NCBI GenBank assembly: GCA_003526845.1
Contig: DPVM01000010.1
Span: forward strand, 124,001 to 188,000
DNA length: 64,000 bases
Direction: 5' to 3'
DNA from: Oscillospiraceae bacterium
Lineage (GTDB): Bacteria; Bacillota; Clostridia; Oscillospirales; Acutalibacteraceae
The translations under genes and the position numbers were made by a program. The notes under the pieces are model-generated. The model was not told the origin of the DNA and did no database searches. It was given only the letters and a program-made list of their open reading frames with translations. How positions within the stretch are numbered: position 1 is the stretch's first letter; every line of letters starts with the position of its first letter. This document shows positions 54,975-63,851 of this stretch, in pieces.

Positions 54975-55003
54975 ATATTACTTTATAATTGTCAATTTGT
55001 CAA
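54975..55003 (-). promoter_or_regulatory. Promoter of the cpsCDB unit
   Basis: Minus strand TTGACA (54998-55003), 17-bp spacer, TAATAT (54975-54980). A second TTGACA lies 8 bp further downstream on the same strand. Confidence 0.7.
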
Positions 55004-55023
55004 TAAATTTTACGCTATTTTTA

Positions 55024-55051
55024 TTGACAAATGGATTTTTATGGATAATAA
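55024..55051 (+). promoter_or_regulatory. Promoter of the glycosidase-phosphoesterase genes
   Basis: TTGACA (55024-55029), 16-bp spacer, TAATAA (55046-55051), 34 bp before ATG 55086, which has CGGAGA upstream. Confidence 0.65.
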
Positions 55052-55085
55052 TATCTTTGACATTTTTTATTAACGGAGAATTTAT

Positions 55086-57758
55086 ATGGCTGATAAAATC
55101 AAAATGCCCCTCTGGGGACCCTATTCGAAAAAATATATGGGCATTTCAAGAATCGTTGAAAGCCTTTCAAGACAAGGCGCGCGCTTTGATTTCATTGCAC
55201 ATCCGACACTTTGGAACTCGGCAACTCCCGTGCCGAATGTAACTGTTCCTTCCTCCTATCATTTGTGGGAGTGCAGTAAGGATTACGGCTACTACGCATA
55301 CAGATACGAGCTTATGTGGAAAGATATGGTTTATGCCGATGTTTCCTTTTCAAAAATCAATGACGAGGCATTTTTGCTCAGATGCGAGTTTAACAACAAC
55401 ACTCAACTTTCGCAAAACTGCATTCTCAATCTTTTCGGCTCGCTCGAATTTCCGACGGTGAATTATGCCGAGGTTTCGGCACCCGAAAAGTGCACTCTCG
55501 TCAACGCAAACGATTATGCAAAATTTGACTATGCCGTTAAACGCCCGTGGGATGAGGAAATGCCCGACGGTATGTTTAAAGGTATGTTTAAAGACGAAAA
55601 ATTCTATCTCGGCGAGGGTTTGGGCGACAGATGCGACAATGCCCATGTTCATTTCTACGGCTTTAAACCTTTCGGCGCAGTAAAGGGCGATACCGTTTCG
55701 TATAACCTTTCAGCCGACGGATTTGAGAATCCCGTTTTGGCTGTAAGATACAGAACGGTTACTCCGGGTGACGCAAAGTTCACATTGAACGGCAGCGAAA
55801 TCACTCTTCCGGAAAGTGAAGAGCTTGCAATCATTTATTTGCCGTTTGCCGAAAATCCGGAATTTGTCAGCCTCGGTGCGGCAGGCGTTGAACTTGATTT
55901 TATCGCAGTTGTTGAAAACGGCGAAAAAGTTTCCGTAACAAACAAAAAATATGAATTTGTGCCGCAGATTACAACCGAAAAAGTCGGAAACGGCGCAAGA
56001 ACAGAGCTTAAATACAACTATGACGGTTGTGATTATTATATTCTCACTCATAACGAGAACACACGTCAGCGCATTCTCGAAAGCGGCAGCCTTGAAGACG
56101 CACTCATTAACCGTCTTTCAAACGGCGACCATACATATGACGACCTTAAGGAAACATTTTCAAATTCGTTTAAGCGCAAAACAAGCGACGAGGGATTTTT
56201 CCACAACAGCGTTATCAAGTCGATTTTTGTTGAGCCGCTTTCATCTCATATCGAGTATGTTGTTGTTTCAAAGGGCAAATTTGAGCCGCTCACGAACGGT
56301 GAGTACGAGGCAATTTATCAAAAGGCAAAGTTGACAGCCGAAAATGTTTTCTACAACAAGGCGGGCGAAAAGTATTGCCTTTCGACAAACATTTTAAAAT
56401 CAACACTTTTGACAAATGTTGTTTATCCCGTTTACAGACACGGCGAAAATGTTATTCACCACACGCCGGGCAAGCGTTGGGACTCGTTCTATACATGGGA
56501 CAGCGGCTTTATAGGTATGGGCCTTTTGGAATATTCAAACGAGCTTTGCCAATATGTGCTTGACACATATCTTTGCGACGAGGATAACAAGGATTTTTGT
56601 TTTCTTCTTCACGGCTCGCTTGTTCCGACACAGTTTGTCGAGTATTTTGAACTTTTAAAGCGCACAAACGATAAGCACAAACTTGACTTTCTTTATGACA
56701 AGATGAAACGCTACTACGAATTCTTGCGCGGCAGAACACATGGTTCGTCCTGCAACAAGTTTGACAACGGACTTCTCACAGTTTATGATTACTGGTATTC
56801 CTGCTCCGGTATGGACGATTATCCCGCACAGGTTAAAATGATTGCCGACAAAATGGAAGAACATTCCTGCCCGTGCCTTACAACGGCACAGGTTATCAGA
56901 GCCGGCAAAATTCTTAAAATGGTTGCCGACTATCTCGGCAAAGCGGACGATGTTGCCGTTTATGATGCCGATATTGCTCTTTCCGAGAAGGCGCTCAACG
57001 ACCTTGCTTGGGACGAGGACTCGGGCTATTTCGGCTATACTATGTATGATAAAGACAAAAATCATCCGTATATTATGAAAACCGAGTCGGGCGAAAATTG
57101 GGATAAGGGTTTTGACGGCGTTTATCCCCTTATTTCAGGCTCTGTTTCGGGTGAGCGCAGACAAAGACTTATCGACCATATCAAAAATCCGAAGGAGATG
57201 TGGTCAAACGCAGGTGTAAGCGCCGTTGATATGTCCGCTTCATATTATTTTGAGGACGGCTATTGGAACGGCAATGTTTGGATGAGTCACCAATGGTTTG
57301 TTTGGAAAACGATGCTTGATAACGGCGACGGCGATTTTGCTTTTGAAATTGCAAACCGCGCGCTTGAAATGTGGAAAGACGAAACCGATTTCACATACAA
57401 CACCTACGAGTGCTTCGGTATTCAGACAAAGCGCGGCGGCTGGTTCCACAACTTCGGCGGTCTTTCTGCTCCTATATGCATTTGGGCAGACGCTTATTAC
57501 AGACCGGGAACGGTTACAACCGGTTTTGATGTTTGGACAGATTATCAAAAAACAACCGCCGACAGTGCCGAAATATCTTTCAAGTATTACGGCAAAAACG
57601 ATAAATACACAATTATCGTTACTCTTGACGATTCAAACGATTATTCCGTTAAGCTTGACGGCAGTGATATTGATTTCAACAGCCGCACAAACGGCTCAAT
57701 CGAAATCACACTTGATTCAAGCGTTAAATCGGGAATCATCACGGTAACTGCAAAATAA
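55086..57758 (+). CDS. (Alpha/alpha)6-barrel glycoside hydrolase, MGH1/GH63-like
   Basis: 890 residues, no signal peptide, so cytosolic. The first ~400 residues form beta-rich domains. From about residue 440 an (alpha/alpha)6 barrel appears with GKRWDSFYTWDSGF, the Tyr/Trp-rich YDYWYSCSGMDDYP segment, FEDGYWNGNVWMSHQWFVW, and ECFGIQTKRGGWFHNFGGLSAPICIW, matching mannosyl-oligosaccharide-glucosidase-like (MGH1) and trehalase-like folds. Candidate catalytic acids are the Asp in TWDSGF and the Glu in YNTYECFG. A C-terminal beta module ends the chain. Substrate not readable; an alpha-glucoside or mannoside is likely from fold. It is 27 bp before the phosphoesterase gene. Confidence 0.8.
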   Translation: MADKIKMPLWGPYSKKYMGISRIVESLSRQGARFDFIAHPTLWNSATPVPNVTVPSSYHLWECSKDYGYYAYRYELMWKDMVYADVSFSKINDEAFLLRCEFNNNTQLSQNCILNLFGSLEFPTVNYAEVSAPEKCTLVNANDYAKFDYAVKRPWDEEMPDGMFKGMFKDEKFYLGEGLGDRCDNAHVHFYGFKPFGAVKGDTVSYNLSADGFENPVLAVRYRTVTPGDAKFTLNGSEITLPESEELAIIYLPFAENPEFVSLGAAGVELDFIAVVENGEKVSVTNKKYEFVPQITTEKVGNGARTELKYNYDGCDYYILTHNENTRQRILESGSLEDALINRLSNGDHTYDDLKETFSNSFKRKTSDEGFFHNSVIKSIFVEPLSSHIEYVVVSKGKFEPLTNGEYEAIYQKAKLTAENVFYNKAGEKYCLSTNILKSTLLTNVVYPVYRHGENVIHHTPGKRWDSFYTWDSGFIGMGLLEYSNELCQYVLDTYLCDEDNKDFCFLLHGSLVPTQFVEYFELLKRTNDKHKLDFLYDKMKRYYEFLRGRTHGSSCNKFDNGLLTVYDYWYSCSGMDDYPAQVKMIADKMEEHSCPCLTTAQVIRAGKILKMVADYLGKADDVAVYDADIALSEKALNDLAWDEDSGYFGYTMYDKDKNHPYIMKTESGENWDKGFDGVYPLISGSVSGERRQRLIDHIKNPKEMWSNAGVSAVDMSASYYFEDGYWNGNVWMSHQWFVWKTMLDNGDGDFAFEIANRALEMWKDETDFTYNTYECFGIQTKRGGWFHNFGGLSAPICIWADAYYRPGTVTTGFDVWTDYQKTTADSAEISFKYYGKNDKYTIIVTLDDSNDYSVKLDGSDIDFNSRTNGSIEITLDSSVKSGIITVTAK

Positions 57759-57785
57759 GCAATGCTTTTTTGAAAGGAGATTCAG

Positions 57786-59462
57786 ATGGCTGAAAAAATC
57801 AGCGGTTGCAATAACGAGCCGCTTAAAATCCAATTTATAACGGATACACACTATTATTCCCGCAAAGGCGGCACAGAGGGCAAAGCCTATGACAAGGCAG
57901 AGTCAAAAAGCCAAAAGGTTATCAAGGACACCGACCTTGTAATCAAAGCAGGTTTTGATATGCTTTGCAAGGACACATCAACCGATATTGTTGTTCTTGC
58001 AGGCGACACCACACGCGACGGCGAAATTGAGTCGCACAAGGAATTTATCGAAATGTTGCGCGACCTTAAAAAGCGCGGCAAGCGTGTTTATGTCATCACA
58101 GCTACTCACGATTTTCGCGATGGCGGCGTTGCCGACGGTTATAATGGCGACGAAACAATCAAAGTCCCCGCTGTTGAGGACAGACACGATTTGTGGGATA
58201 TGTACTATGAGTTCGGACCAAATGAGGCTATTTCAACTCATCCCGACTCAATGAGCTATGTTGTTCAGCTTGCACCGGGCTACCGTTTATTCGCTCTTAA
58301 CGATGATACAAACTACAAGCCGGAGGGCGAGCGCGGTTCGGGTTTCTCCGATGATTGTATGCAGTGGATTATGGAGCAACTTGAAGATGCAAAGAAAAAT
58401 GACCAGTTTGTAATCGCCATGACTCACCACCCGATGATTGCTCCGTCACCGTTTTACGCTATCATCGGCAAGGGCGATATGCAGAGAAATCACGAAACCA
58501 CGCGCGAAATTTTTGCCGATGCAGGTCTTTCGTGCATGCTCACGGGTCACACCCATATTCACGATATAAGCTATGTCACAACGAAAAACGGCAATCGCTT
58601 TTATGATATTGCATGCGGCGCAATGATTGGCTGTCCTCCTACAATGCGTAATGTCACAATCGACCCGAAAAACGGCAAGATTGATGTTGACACGATTATG
58701 ATTAAGGATGTCCCCGGTCTTGACACAAACGGCAAGCCGTTCGACGAATATATGAAGAGCTTTTTCTTCGGTATGATAGGCGAGGTTATTTGGGCAATGG
58801 GCAACGATATTGACCGTCTTTCCGAAATGACTTCCGCATTCTCAATCCCCGGCGAAAAGGTTAAAAAACTCGGCTGGCTTATCAAACCTGTCGGCAAATG
58901 GCTCAACAAGCTCACTTTCAAAAAGATGTGGCGCCTTTGCAAAAAGGAAAGCGGACTTAAAAAGGCAGATATTGCGGATATTGCTGATAACAAGGTTACA
59001 GATTTCATTCTCGAGCTTGTTCAAAATCTCTATTGCGGCGACTCACCGTACGGACCCGATACAAGAGAATACAAGCTCACCTGCGGAGTGCTCAATATTA
59101 TTGACTCGTTTCTTGACACAATTCATCTTTCAATCGGCAAATTCCTTAAGGGTGCAACCTCTGTCAGAGGTCTTGTGGAACCGCTTCTTTGGAATCCGGG
59201 CTACTGCGACGCAAAGGCTTCACTTCCGCTTTATCCCGTTTATGACGGCGAAAATCCGGCACCTGCCGAAATGTTTGAGGAAAAGAAGTTTGACGACCCG
59301 GTTAAAAAGAGCAAAAAAGGTCCGCTTGTGCTTATCGTTTTGATTTTGCTTGTCATCCTACTCCTTGCAATTGTTGCCGGCGTTATTGCGCTTGTTGTTT
59401 GGGCAATTGTTGCCATCATTCACGCCTGCGCAGGAACTGCGGCACTCGGCTTTTTATTTTAA
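57786..59462 (+). CDS. Membrane-anchored metallophosphoesterase
   Basis: 558 residues. Calcineurin-like motifs: FITDTHYYSRKGG (metal Asp/His), VVLAGDTTRDGE (GDxxxD-like), then ITATHDFRDGG where GNH[DE] is normally found (Gly-Asn replaced by Ala-Thr), MTHHPMI and GHTHIHD. The middle ~200 residues are a helical extension without recognised homology. The last ~45 residues form two hydrophobic helices (GPLVLIVLILLVILLLAIVAGVIALVVWAIVAIIHAC), anchoring it in the membrane. GGAGA precedes ATG 57786. The partner glycosidase is directly upstream, so the two probably act on the same envelope or storage compound; inference. Confidence 0.85.
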   Translation: MAEKISGCNNEPLKIQFITDTHYYSRKGGTEGKAYDKAESKSQKVIKDTDLVIKAGFDMLCKDTSTDIVVLAGDTTRDGEIESHKEFIEMLRDLKKRGKRVYVITATHDFRDGGVADGYNGDETIKVPAVEDRHDLWDMYYEFGPNEAISTHPDSMSYVVQLAPGYRLFALNDDTNYKPEGERGSGFSDDCMQWIMEQLEDAKKNDQFVIAMTHHPMIAPSPFYAIIGKGDMQRNHETTREIFADAGLSCMLTGHTHIHDISYVTTKNGNRFYDIACGAMIGCPPTMRNVTIDPKNGKIDVDTIMIKDVPGLDTNGKPFDEYMKSFFFGMIGEVIWAMGNDIDRLSEMTSAFSIPGEKVKKLGWLIKPVGKWLNKLTFKKMWRLCKKESGLKKADIADIADNKVTDFILELVQNLYCGDSPYGPDTREYKLTCGVLNIIDSFLDTIHLSIGKFLKGATSVRGLVEPLLWNPGYCDAKASLPLYPVYDGENPAPAEMFEEKKFDDPVKKSKKGPLVLIVLILLVILLLAIVAGVIALVVWAIVAIIHACAGTAALGFLF

Positions 59463-59484
59463 TTAAAGATTACAAAAGTTTTTG

Positions 59485-59513
59485 TTGCAATAGCGGCTTA
59501 TTCTTGCTATAAT
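59485..59513 (+). promoter_or_regulatory. Promoter of the GtrA-like gene
   Basis: TTGCAA (59485-59490), 17-bp spacer, TATAAT (59508-59513), with AAAGGGG before ATG 59563. Confidence 0.75.
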
Positions 59514-59562
59514 GATTAAGTCGTAATACGAAACTAAAATTATATGTAAAGGGGTATTATTT

Positions 59563-60234
59563 ATGGCAGACGAAAAGAAAAAATTCAGCCTCGGCGGCAT
59601 TGATAATGCGGCAGAGGAAAAAGGCTCGTTCATCAAAACACTTTGGCAGCTTTTAAAGTTCCTTGTTGTTTCGGGTCTTGTTACTATTATTCAACTTGTA
59701 CTTGCAAATGTTCTTCCGCTCATTTTTGACAGCGTGACAGCAACATTGCCTGCATTTTTACAGACTATTTTTGATCCTAATGTAGTATTTGACGCTTCTA
59801 CCAAAGAAGGTCTCGAGCAAATCGGCAAGTATGTTTCGGGCGCTGTTGTCGAAAACGGCACTGTTACAGCCGGTATTGTTACATGGGGTTATCTCCTTCC
59901 TTTCTTCCTTTCAAACCTTATTGCTAACATTTACGGTTTCTTCCAGAACAAGAAGACAACATTCAAGAGTGATGCTCCTTGGTACAGCTTCGCAGCTTAC
60001 ATAGTAATTATGATTGCTCTTATTCTCTTCTCAACATGGTTCCAGGGTTGGCTCGTTGGCGTTATTGCAAAGATTGACTGGGCTTGGATTCAGCCGCTTG
60101 CAAGAACAATTGCCGGCTTGGCAGCAGGTTTCGTTCAAATGGTATTCCTTTTCCCGATGGAAAAATTTGTTCTTATGAGAGAAAAGAAAACCGACGATGC
60201 TCAGGAAGAAGCACCGCAGGCAGAAGCAGAATAA
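59563..60234 (+). CDS. GtrA-like four-helix membrane protein
   Basis: 223 residues. Four hydrophobic segments: LLKFLVVSGLVTIIQLVLANVL, TWGYLLPFFLSNLIANIYGFF, a third at YSFAAYIVIMIALILFSTWF and a last near IAGLAAGFVQMVFLF. The FFLSNLIANIYGFFQNKKTTF stretch matches the GtrA pattern of a helix running into a positively charged loop. GtrA proteins are thought to carry lipid-linked sugars across the membrane. An Ala/Glu-rich tail follows. It is a single-gene unit with its own promoter, followed by the structured element at 60251. Confidence 0.65.
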   Translation: MADEKKKFSLGGIDNAAEEKGSFIKTLWQLLKFLVVSGLVTIIQLVLANVLPLIFDSVTATLPAFLQTIFDPNVVFDASTKEGLEQIGKYVSGAVVENGTVTAGIVTWGYLLPFFLSNLIANIYGFFQNKKTTFKSDAPWYSFAAYIVIMIALILFSTWFQGWLVGVIAKIDWAWIQPLARTIAGLAAGFVQMVFLFPMEKFVLMREKKTDDAQEEAPQAEAE

Positions 60235-60250
60235 TCAAATATTCAAAATT

Positions 60251-60555
60251 AAGAGCGGTTCTTTGGGGCACGCTCCGTAAGGAAGTAATTGGTTTAAGCT
60301 TTCTGAATTTTGCCCATTGCACTATTAAAAAAATATGCCAATACGCAAGTATTGGCATATTTTTGTTAATGCACACTGAACAAAATCAGTTTGCTTAAAC
60401 TGCTTCGCACTCAAAAACCAAAGAAACAGATGAAAGACAAGGCATAATTCACAGTGCAGGCTGGCGCCTGCGCTATGAATTTAACGCAGTATTTCGCTGC
60501 TTATTTGTTTTTTGAGCATTTATTCCTTATGGAGTGTGCCCCTTAAACCGCTCTT
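60251..60555. repeat. 305-bp element with 34-bp inverted ends and nested hairpins
   Basis: Ends: 60251-60284 and 60523-60555 are inverted copies, identical except for a CTTT/TAA internal loop and two differences, both of which still pair as G-U in RNA. Inside, 60292-60322 pairs with 60371-60400 and carries a perfect 16-bp stem with a GCAA loop (60329-60364). A second arm pairs near 60410-60420 with 60505-60516 and contains ATTCACAGTGCAGGC/GCCTGCGCTATGAAT (60447-60480) and a GCAG/CTGC stem (60486-60500). No open frame of note. Could be a large non-coding RNA or a MITE with terminal inverted repeats; no target duplication is clear. Not matched to a family I know. Confidence 0.65.
60329..60364 (+). 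terminator. Perfect GNRA-capped hairpin, possible terminator of the GtrA-like gene
   Basis: AAAAATATGCCAATAC, GCAA loop, GTATTGGCATATTTTT: a 16-bp perfect stem whose 3' arm ends in five T. It could terminate the upstream gene on either strand. It lies at the centre of the 60251-60555 element. Confidence 0.65.
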
Positions 60556-60578
60556 TTTTATATTGTTTTATATTAATA

Positions 60579-60607
60579 TTGTATATTTCGTCAAAAAATG
60601 TTATATT
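60579..60607 (+). promoter_or_regulatory. Promoter of the zinc-ribbon membrane protein
   Basis: TTGTAT (60579-60584), 17-bp spacer, TATATT (60602-60607), just outside the right arm of the structured element. Confidence 0.55.
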
Positions 60608-60663
60608 ATTCTTGATAGGGCGCGTGCAATTTGTTGCGCCGCGCTCAATACAGAGGTGGATAT

Positions 60664-61731
60664 ATGACTTGTAAAAATTGCGGAGCAAAATTAAAGCAAA
60701 ATGCCAAGGTGTGCCAAAATTGCGGTGCGCCGTGCGGAGATGACGACGGATATTATGTTTTGTCGTCCGACGGCGACTATGCCGATTACGGCGAGCCGGA
60801 GCGCAGAAAGCCGCATATTGTAAGAACAGTTTTGTTTATTATCGTTGTAATCGCATCGCTTGTGGCAATACTTTATTTTACCGGGCTCGGTGAGCAGTGG
60901 GGTCTGCCGTTTTTCGACAAAAATTCAGATGCGCCCTCGCTCACATTTTCAACCGGCGCAGGAGTTATTAACGATGACGAAAAGGTGCTCTATCTGACAG
61001 TCAACGAAAATTCAAAAATTCAATATATCCACGGCGTTAAACTTTTCGCTTATAATAAAACTCAGGACAAAAACACTGCCGACCCGATTTCAACCGATTA
61101 TGAATACACAAAATCCGTCGGGGGCGAAATTCGCGCAATTTATTTTGATGTCGATGAGCTTAACTTAGAGGCTGACCAAACTTATACCTACACCATTGAG
61201 GCGGAGTTTCAGTTTTACGGCAATGACAAGCATTTCACATATGATGAACCGGTGACTTTCAGCGGAAAAATCAGCGAAAATGTTGCCGACAAGGTGTTTG
61301 ACCACAGTATGCAAACAACCGTTTCGTCAAGTGAGCCTGCAACAGAAAAGCAGACAACAACTCAACCAACAACCGAAAAACCGTCCACAACCGCCGCGTC
61401 AACCGAAAAGACGGGCAGTACAAAGTTTTTGCAAAACAGCTTTTGGTTTACCGCTCCCGATAAAAAGGGCAGTGATTATGCAATTTCGGCAATCAAGTTT
61501 TCAAACGGCACCGAATGCAGTATTACAAAATACACAAAATCGGGCAACGCCGCTTGGAAAACGAGCGTTTCAAAGGGAACATATTCCGTCAGCGGCGACA
61601 AGCTGACCGTTACGGATTCCGACGGAACACAAACGCAATACAGCATTAATTTTGACTATTCGTCCGTTTCGGATTTAACGGCGAGAAAATATAACAGCGT
61701 TAAAAATGCCGAGGACTTTTTCGGTATGTAG
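60664..61731 (+). CDS. Zinc-ribbon, single-helix membrane protein
   Basis: 355 residues. N-terminal zinc ribbon (MTCKNCGAKLKQNAKVCQNCGAPC: CxxC x12 CxxC), a charged linker, and one membrane helix at about 60-80 (TVLFIIVVIASLVAILYFTG). Outside lies a beta domain (SLTFSTGAGVINDDEKVLYLTV...), a Thr/Pro linker (TTVSSSEPATEKQTTTQPTTEKPSTTAAS) and a C-terminal ~95-residue beta domain (FWFTAPDKKGSDYAISAIKF...). The open frame extends to 60631, but ATG 60664 has GAGGTGG 6 bases before it and begins at the ribbon, so that start is chosen. Topology recalls small sensor-like proteins common in gut Clostridia; function unknown. Confidence 0.85.
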   Translation: MTCKNCGAKLKQNAKVCQNCGAPCGDDDGYYVLSSDGDYADYGEPERRKPHIVRTVLFIIVVIASLVAILYFTGLGEQWGLPFFDKNSDAPSLTFSTGAGVINDDEKVLYLTVNENSKIQYIHGVKLFAYNKTQDKNTADPISTDYEYTKSVGGEIRAIYFDVDELNLEADQTYTYTIEAEFQFYGNDKHFTYDEPVTFSGKISENVADKVFDHSMQTTVSSSEPATEKQTTTQPTTEKPSTTAASTEKTGSTKFLQNSFWFTAPDKKGSDYAISAIKFSNGTECSITKYTKSGNAAWKTSVSKGTYSVSGDKLTVTDSDGTQTQYSINFDYSSVSDLTARKYNSVKNAEDFFGM

Positions 61732-61775
61732 TTTAATAAAATATAAGTAACAATTCTAATTTTAAGGAGCTTTGT

Positions 61776-63131
61776 ATGAAAAAATTTCTAAAATCATTGC
61801 TTGCGTTATTGATGTCGGCATTGATTATATTCGGTGCCTCGATTCCTGCATTTGCAAGCGAAAACGATTATAAATACGGCGTCGATATTTCATATCACAA
61901 CGGCGATTTTGACTTTTCTTCATCTGCTTTTGCGGGTAAAAGCTTTGTTATGATTCGCCTCGGATATTATAATCACATCGACACCGAGTTTTGGAACAAT
62001 GTCAAAAAGGCTACCGCGGCGAATATTGATTTCGGCGTTTATCTTTACAGTTACGCTTATTCATCGGCAGAGGTAAAGGTCGAGTCCGACTTTGCAATTA
62101 AAACACTTTCACAACTTACAGACGAGCAAAGGCAGCATTTCACCCTGCCTCTCGCGTATGATTTAGAGGATAAAAAACTGGCAGAAAATCTTGGCTACAG
62201 CAAGTCAAAAATAACTGCGCAGGCTGTGCAGTTTTGTGATGCGGTCAAAAATGTGGGATATGTCCCGATGATTTATGCAAATCAAAATTGGTTTACAAAT
62301 TATATCGACCTTAATACCGTTACTTCAAAAAAATATAAAATTTGGTTTGCCTATTACACACCAAAACCCGATTTCTCAAAGCCCAAAACAATCGGCACAA
62401 CAGGTGTTGCTGCCGATATTTGGCAATATGCCGAAAAATCGGACGATATTTCGTGCGACCAAAATGTTCTTTACAATCCGTCGGAGCTTATAAAGCCGCT
62501 CTGTATTCATTCGTTTAAGCAGTATGTCACACGCGCCACGGCGACTGCCGACGGAAAAATCGTCACCAAATGCCAAAAATGCGGTAAGGTTTCTTCAACA
62601 AAGGCGATTAACAAAGCGTCAAATATCAAACTTTCAAGAACTTGGTACACATATAACGGCAAGGTGCAAACGCCGTCGGTAACGGTTAAGGACAGGAAGG
62701 GCAACACCCTCAAAAAAGGCACGCATTATACCTTGTCATATCAAAGCGGCAGAAAGTCGGTCGGCAGATATTATATCAAGGTCAATTTTAAGGGCAATTA
62801 TTCCGGCTCAAAAACACTTTATTATGACATTGTGCCGAAATCAACCTCCGTCAGCAAAGTTACGGCAGGCAAAAAGTCCTTTAAAGTCACTTGGAAAAAG
62901 CAAGCCTCGCAAACAACAGGCTATCAAATTCAGTATTCGACACACAGCAATTTTAAAAACGCCAAATCCGTTTGGGCAAAAAGCAAAGTCACCTCAAAAT
63001 CGGTTACAAAGCTTTCGGCAAAGAAAAATTATTATGTCCGCGTAAGAACATACAAAACAATTAAGTTCGGCGGCAAAAACCATTATCTCTATTCGACATG
63101 GAGCGGCTCCAAAAAAATTAAAACAAAATAA
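61776..63131 (+). CDS. Secreted GH25 lysozyme-like muramidase with FnIII domain
   Basis: 451 residues. Signal peptide (cleavage after AFA, ~27). GH25 domain about 32-245: YGVDISYHNGDFDF (Asp37), MIRLGYYNH, FGVYLYSYA, LAYDLEDKK (acidic catalytic pair region), MIYANQNWF and WQYAEKSDD. A short Cys pair stretch (CQKCGK) lies after it, then a beta repeat (~300-360, YNGKVQTPSVTVKDRKGNTLKKGTHY) and a C-terminal fibronectin type III domain (KSFKVTWKKQASQTTGYQIQYST...YYVRVRTYK). Cleaves peptidoglycan glycan strands; may serve remodelling or competition. AAGGAG precedes ATG 61776. Confidence 0.92.
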   Translation: MKKFLKSLLALLMSALIIFGASIPAFASENDYKYGVDISYHNGDFDFSSSAFAGKSFVMIRLGYYNHIDTEFWNNVKKATAANIDFGVYLYSYAYSSAEVKVESDFAIKTLSQLTDEQRQHFTLPLAYDLEDKKLAENLGYSKSKITAQAVQFCDAVKNVGYVPMIYANQNWFTNYIDLNTVTSKKYKIWFAYYTPKPDFSKPKTIGTTGVAADIWQYAEKSDDISCDQNVLYNPSELIKPLCIHSFKQYVTRATATADGKIVTKCQKCGKVSSTKAINKASNIKLSRTWYTYNGKVQTPSVTVKDRKGNTLKKGTHYTLSYQSGRKSVGRYYIKVNFKGNYSGSKTLYYDIVPKSTSVSKVTAGKKSFKVTWKKQASQTTGYQIQYSTHSNFKNAKSVWAKSKVTSKSVTKLSAKKNYYVRVRTYKTIKFGGKNHYLYSTWSGSKKIKTK

Positions 63132-63153
63132 AATGAAAGCATATAAGCATACA

Positions 63154-63185
63154 AAAACGGCATCGTCACTTGACGATGCCGTTTT
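63154..63185. terminator. Bidirectional terminator, lysozyme versus TetR gene
   Basis: AAAACGGCATCGTCA and TGACGATGCCGTTTT form a perfect 15-bp stem with T and A runs at the two ends. Confidence 0.88.
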
Positions 63186-63210
63186 GCTTATCTTATATGA
63201 TATAGTTATA

Positions 63211-63744
63211 TTATTGCTGATATGATTTTCCCTTTGGAAGATATGAAAAAATCTGCTTATACAATTTTTCAAAATCTCTCTTTTCAGGTTCAAGTTGAAG
63301 TTCGTTAATTGTTGCGCCTGTTGTCGAGTTTGCCCAAAACTTAACGAGCGGCTCGTAGTTTTTCGGCATTTGCAATGTGTTTTCAACATAAGCCCGGGTT
63401 ATTGCATAAAACATAGCATAAAGGTCGTTAAAAGCAAGGATACATTTTGATGTTGTCATTGCCTTTGTGATTACTTTGCTGTATTTTTCGATAAATTCAG
63501 CCGTCATTCGTGCTGATTTTGCACAGTCTTTGTATGTTGCAAAATCGTTGCAAACAGTTTCTGTCTGACGCTTGAACAGCCAGCTCACCATTTTATCAAC
63601 ATCTTCAAAATGATAGTAAAAAGTTTGTCTGCTGATTCCGCATTTTTCAACAAGATCCGTAACTGTGATTTTATCATATTGTTCGTTAGAGTTTACAAGC
63701 TCTAAAAATGATGAAATAATCATCTTTTTTGTTTTACCGGCCAT
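63211..63744 (-). CDS. TetR-family regulator (DhaS-like)
   Basis: 177 residues. N-terminal helix-turn-helix: KITVTDLVEKCGISRQTFYYHFEDVDKMVSWLF, the FYYHF segment typical of TetR recognition helices. The C-terminal ligand domain resembles the DhaS/TetR_C_7 group (EFIEKYSKVITKAM...). The frame begins at 63759, but ATG 63744 has AGGTG 6 bases upstream and starts at MAGKTKK. It is downstream of a HypE-like gene on the same strand. The palindrome at 63832 may be its operator. Target genes are not evident. Confidence 0.88.
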   Translation of the reverse strand: MAGKTKKMIISSFLELVNSNEQYDKITVTDLVEKCGISRQTFYYHFEDVDKMVSWLFKRQTETVCNDFATYKDCAKSARMTAEFIEKYSKVITKAMTTSKCILAFNDLYAMFYAITRAYVENTLQMPKNYEPLVKFWANSTTGATINELQLEPEKRDFEKLYKQIFSYLPKGKSYQQ

Positions 63745-63772
63745 TCGTTTCACCTGCAATTTTATAATTTTT

Positions 63773-63800
63773 AATGTAGTATATCACAGCGTTTTGTCAA
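63773..63800 (-). promoter_or_regulatory. Promoter of the TetR gene
   Basis: Minus strand TTGACA (63795-63800), 16-bp spacer, TACATT (63773-63778), 29 bp before the start codon. Confidence 0.55.
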
Positions 63801-63831
63801 ATACAAGTCTAATTTTTTAAAACTTACAAAA

Positions 63832-63847
63832 ATAAACAATTGTTTAT
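63832..63847. promoter_or_regulatory. 16-bp perfect palindrome, operator or weak terminator
   Basis: ATAAACAATTGTTTAT, followed on the minus strand by TTTTTG. It lies between the HypE-like stop and the TetR promoter, 32 bp upstream of the -35. Perfect symmetry fits a TetR-type operator; the T run fits a weak terminator of the upstream gene. Confidence 0.5.
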
Positions 63848-63851
63848 GATA

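Noticed and set aside
60251..60555. Complete insertion sequence
   Set aside because: Inverted ends are present, but there is no transposase frame and no clear target duplication.
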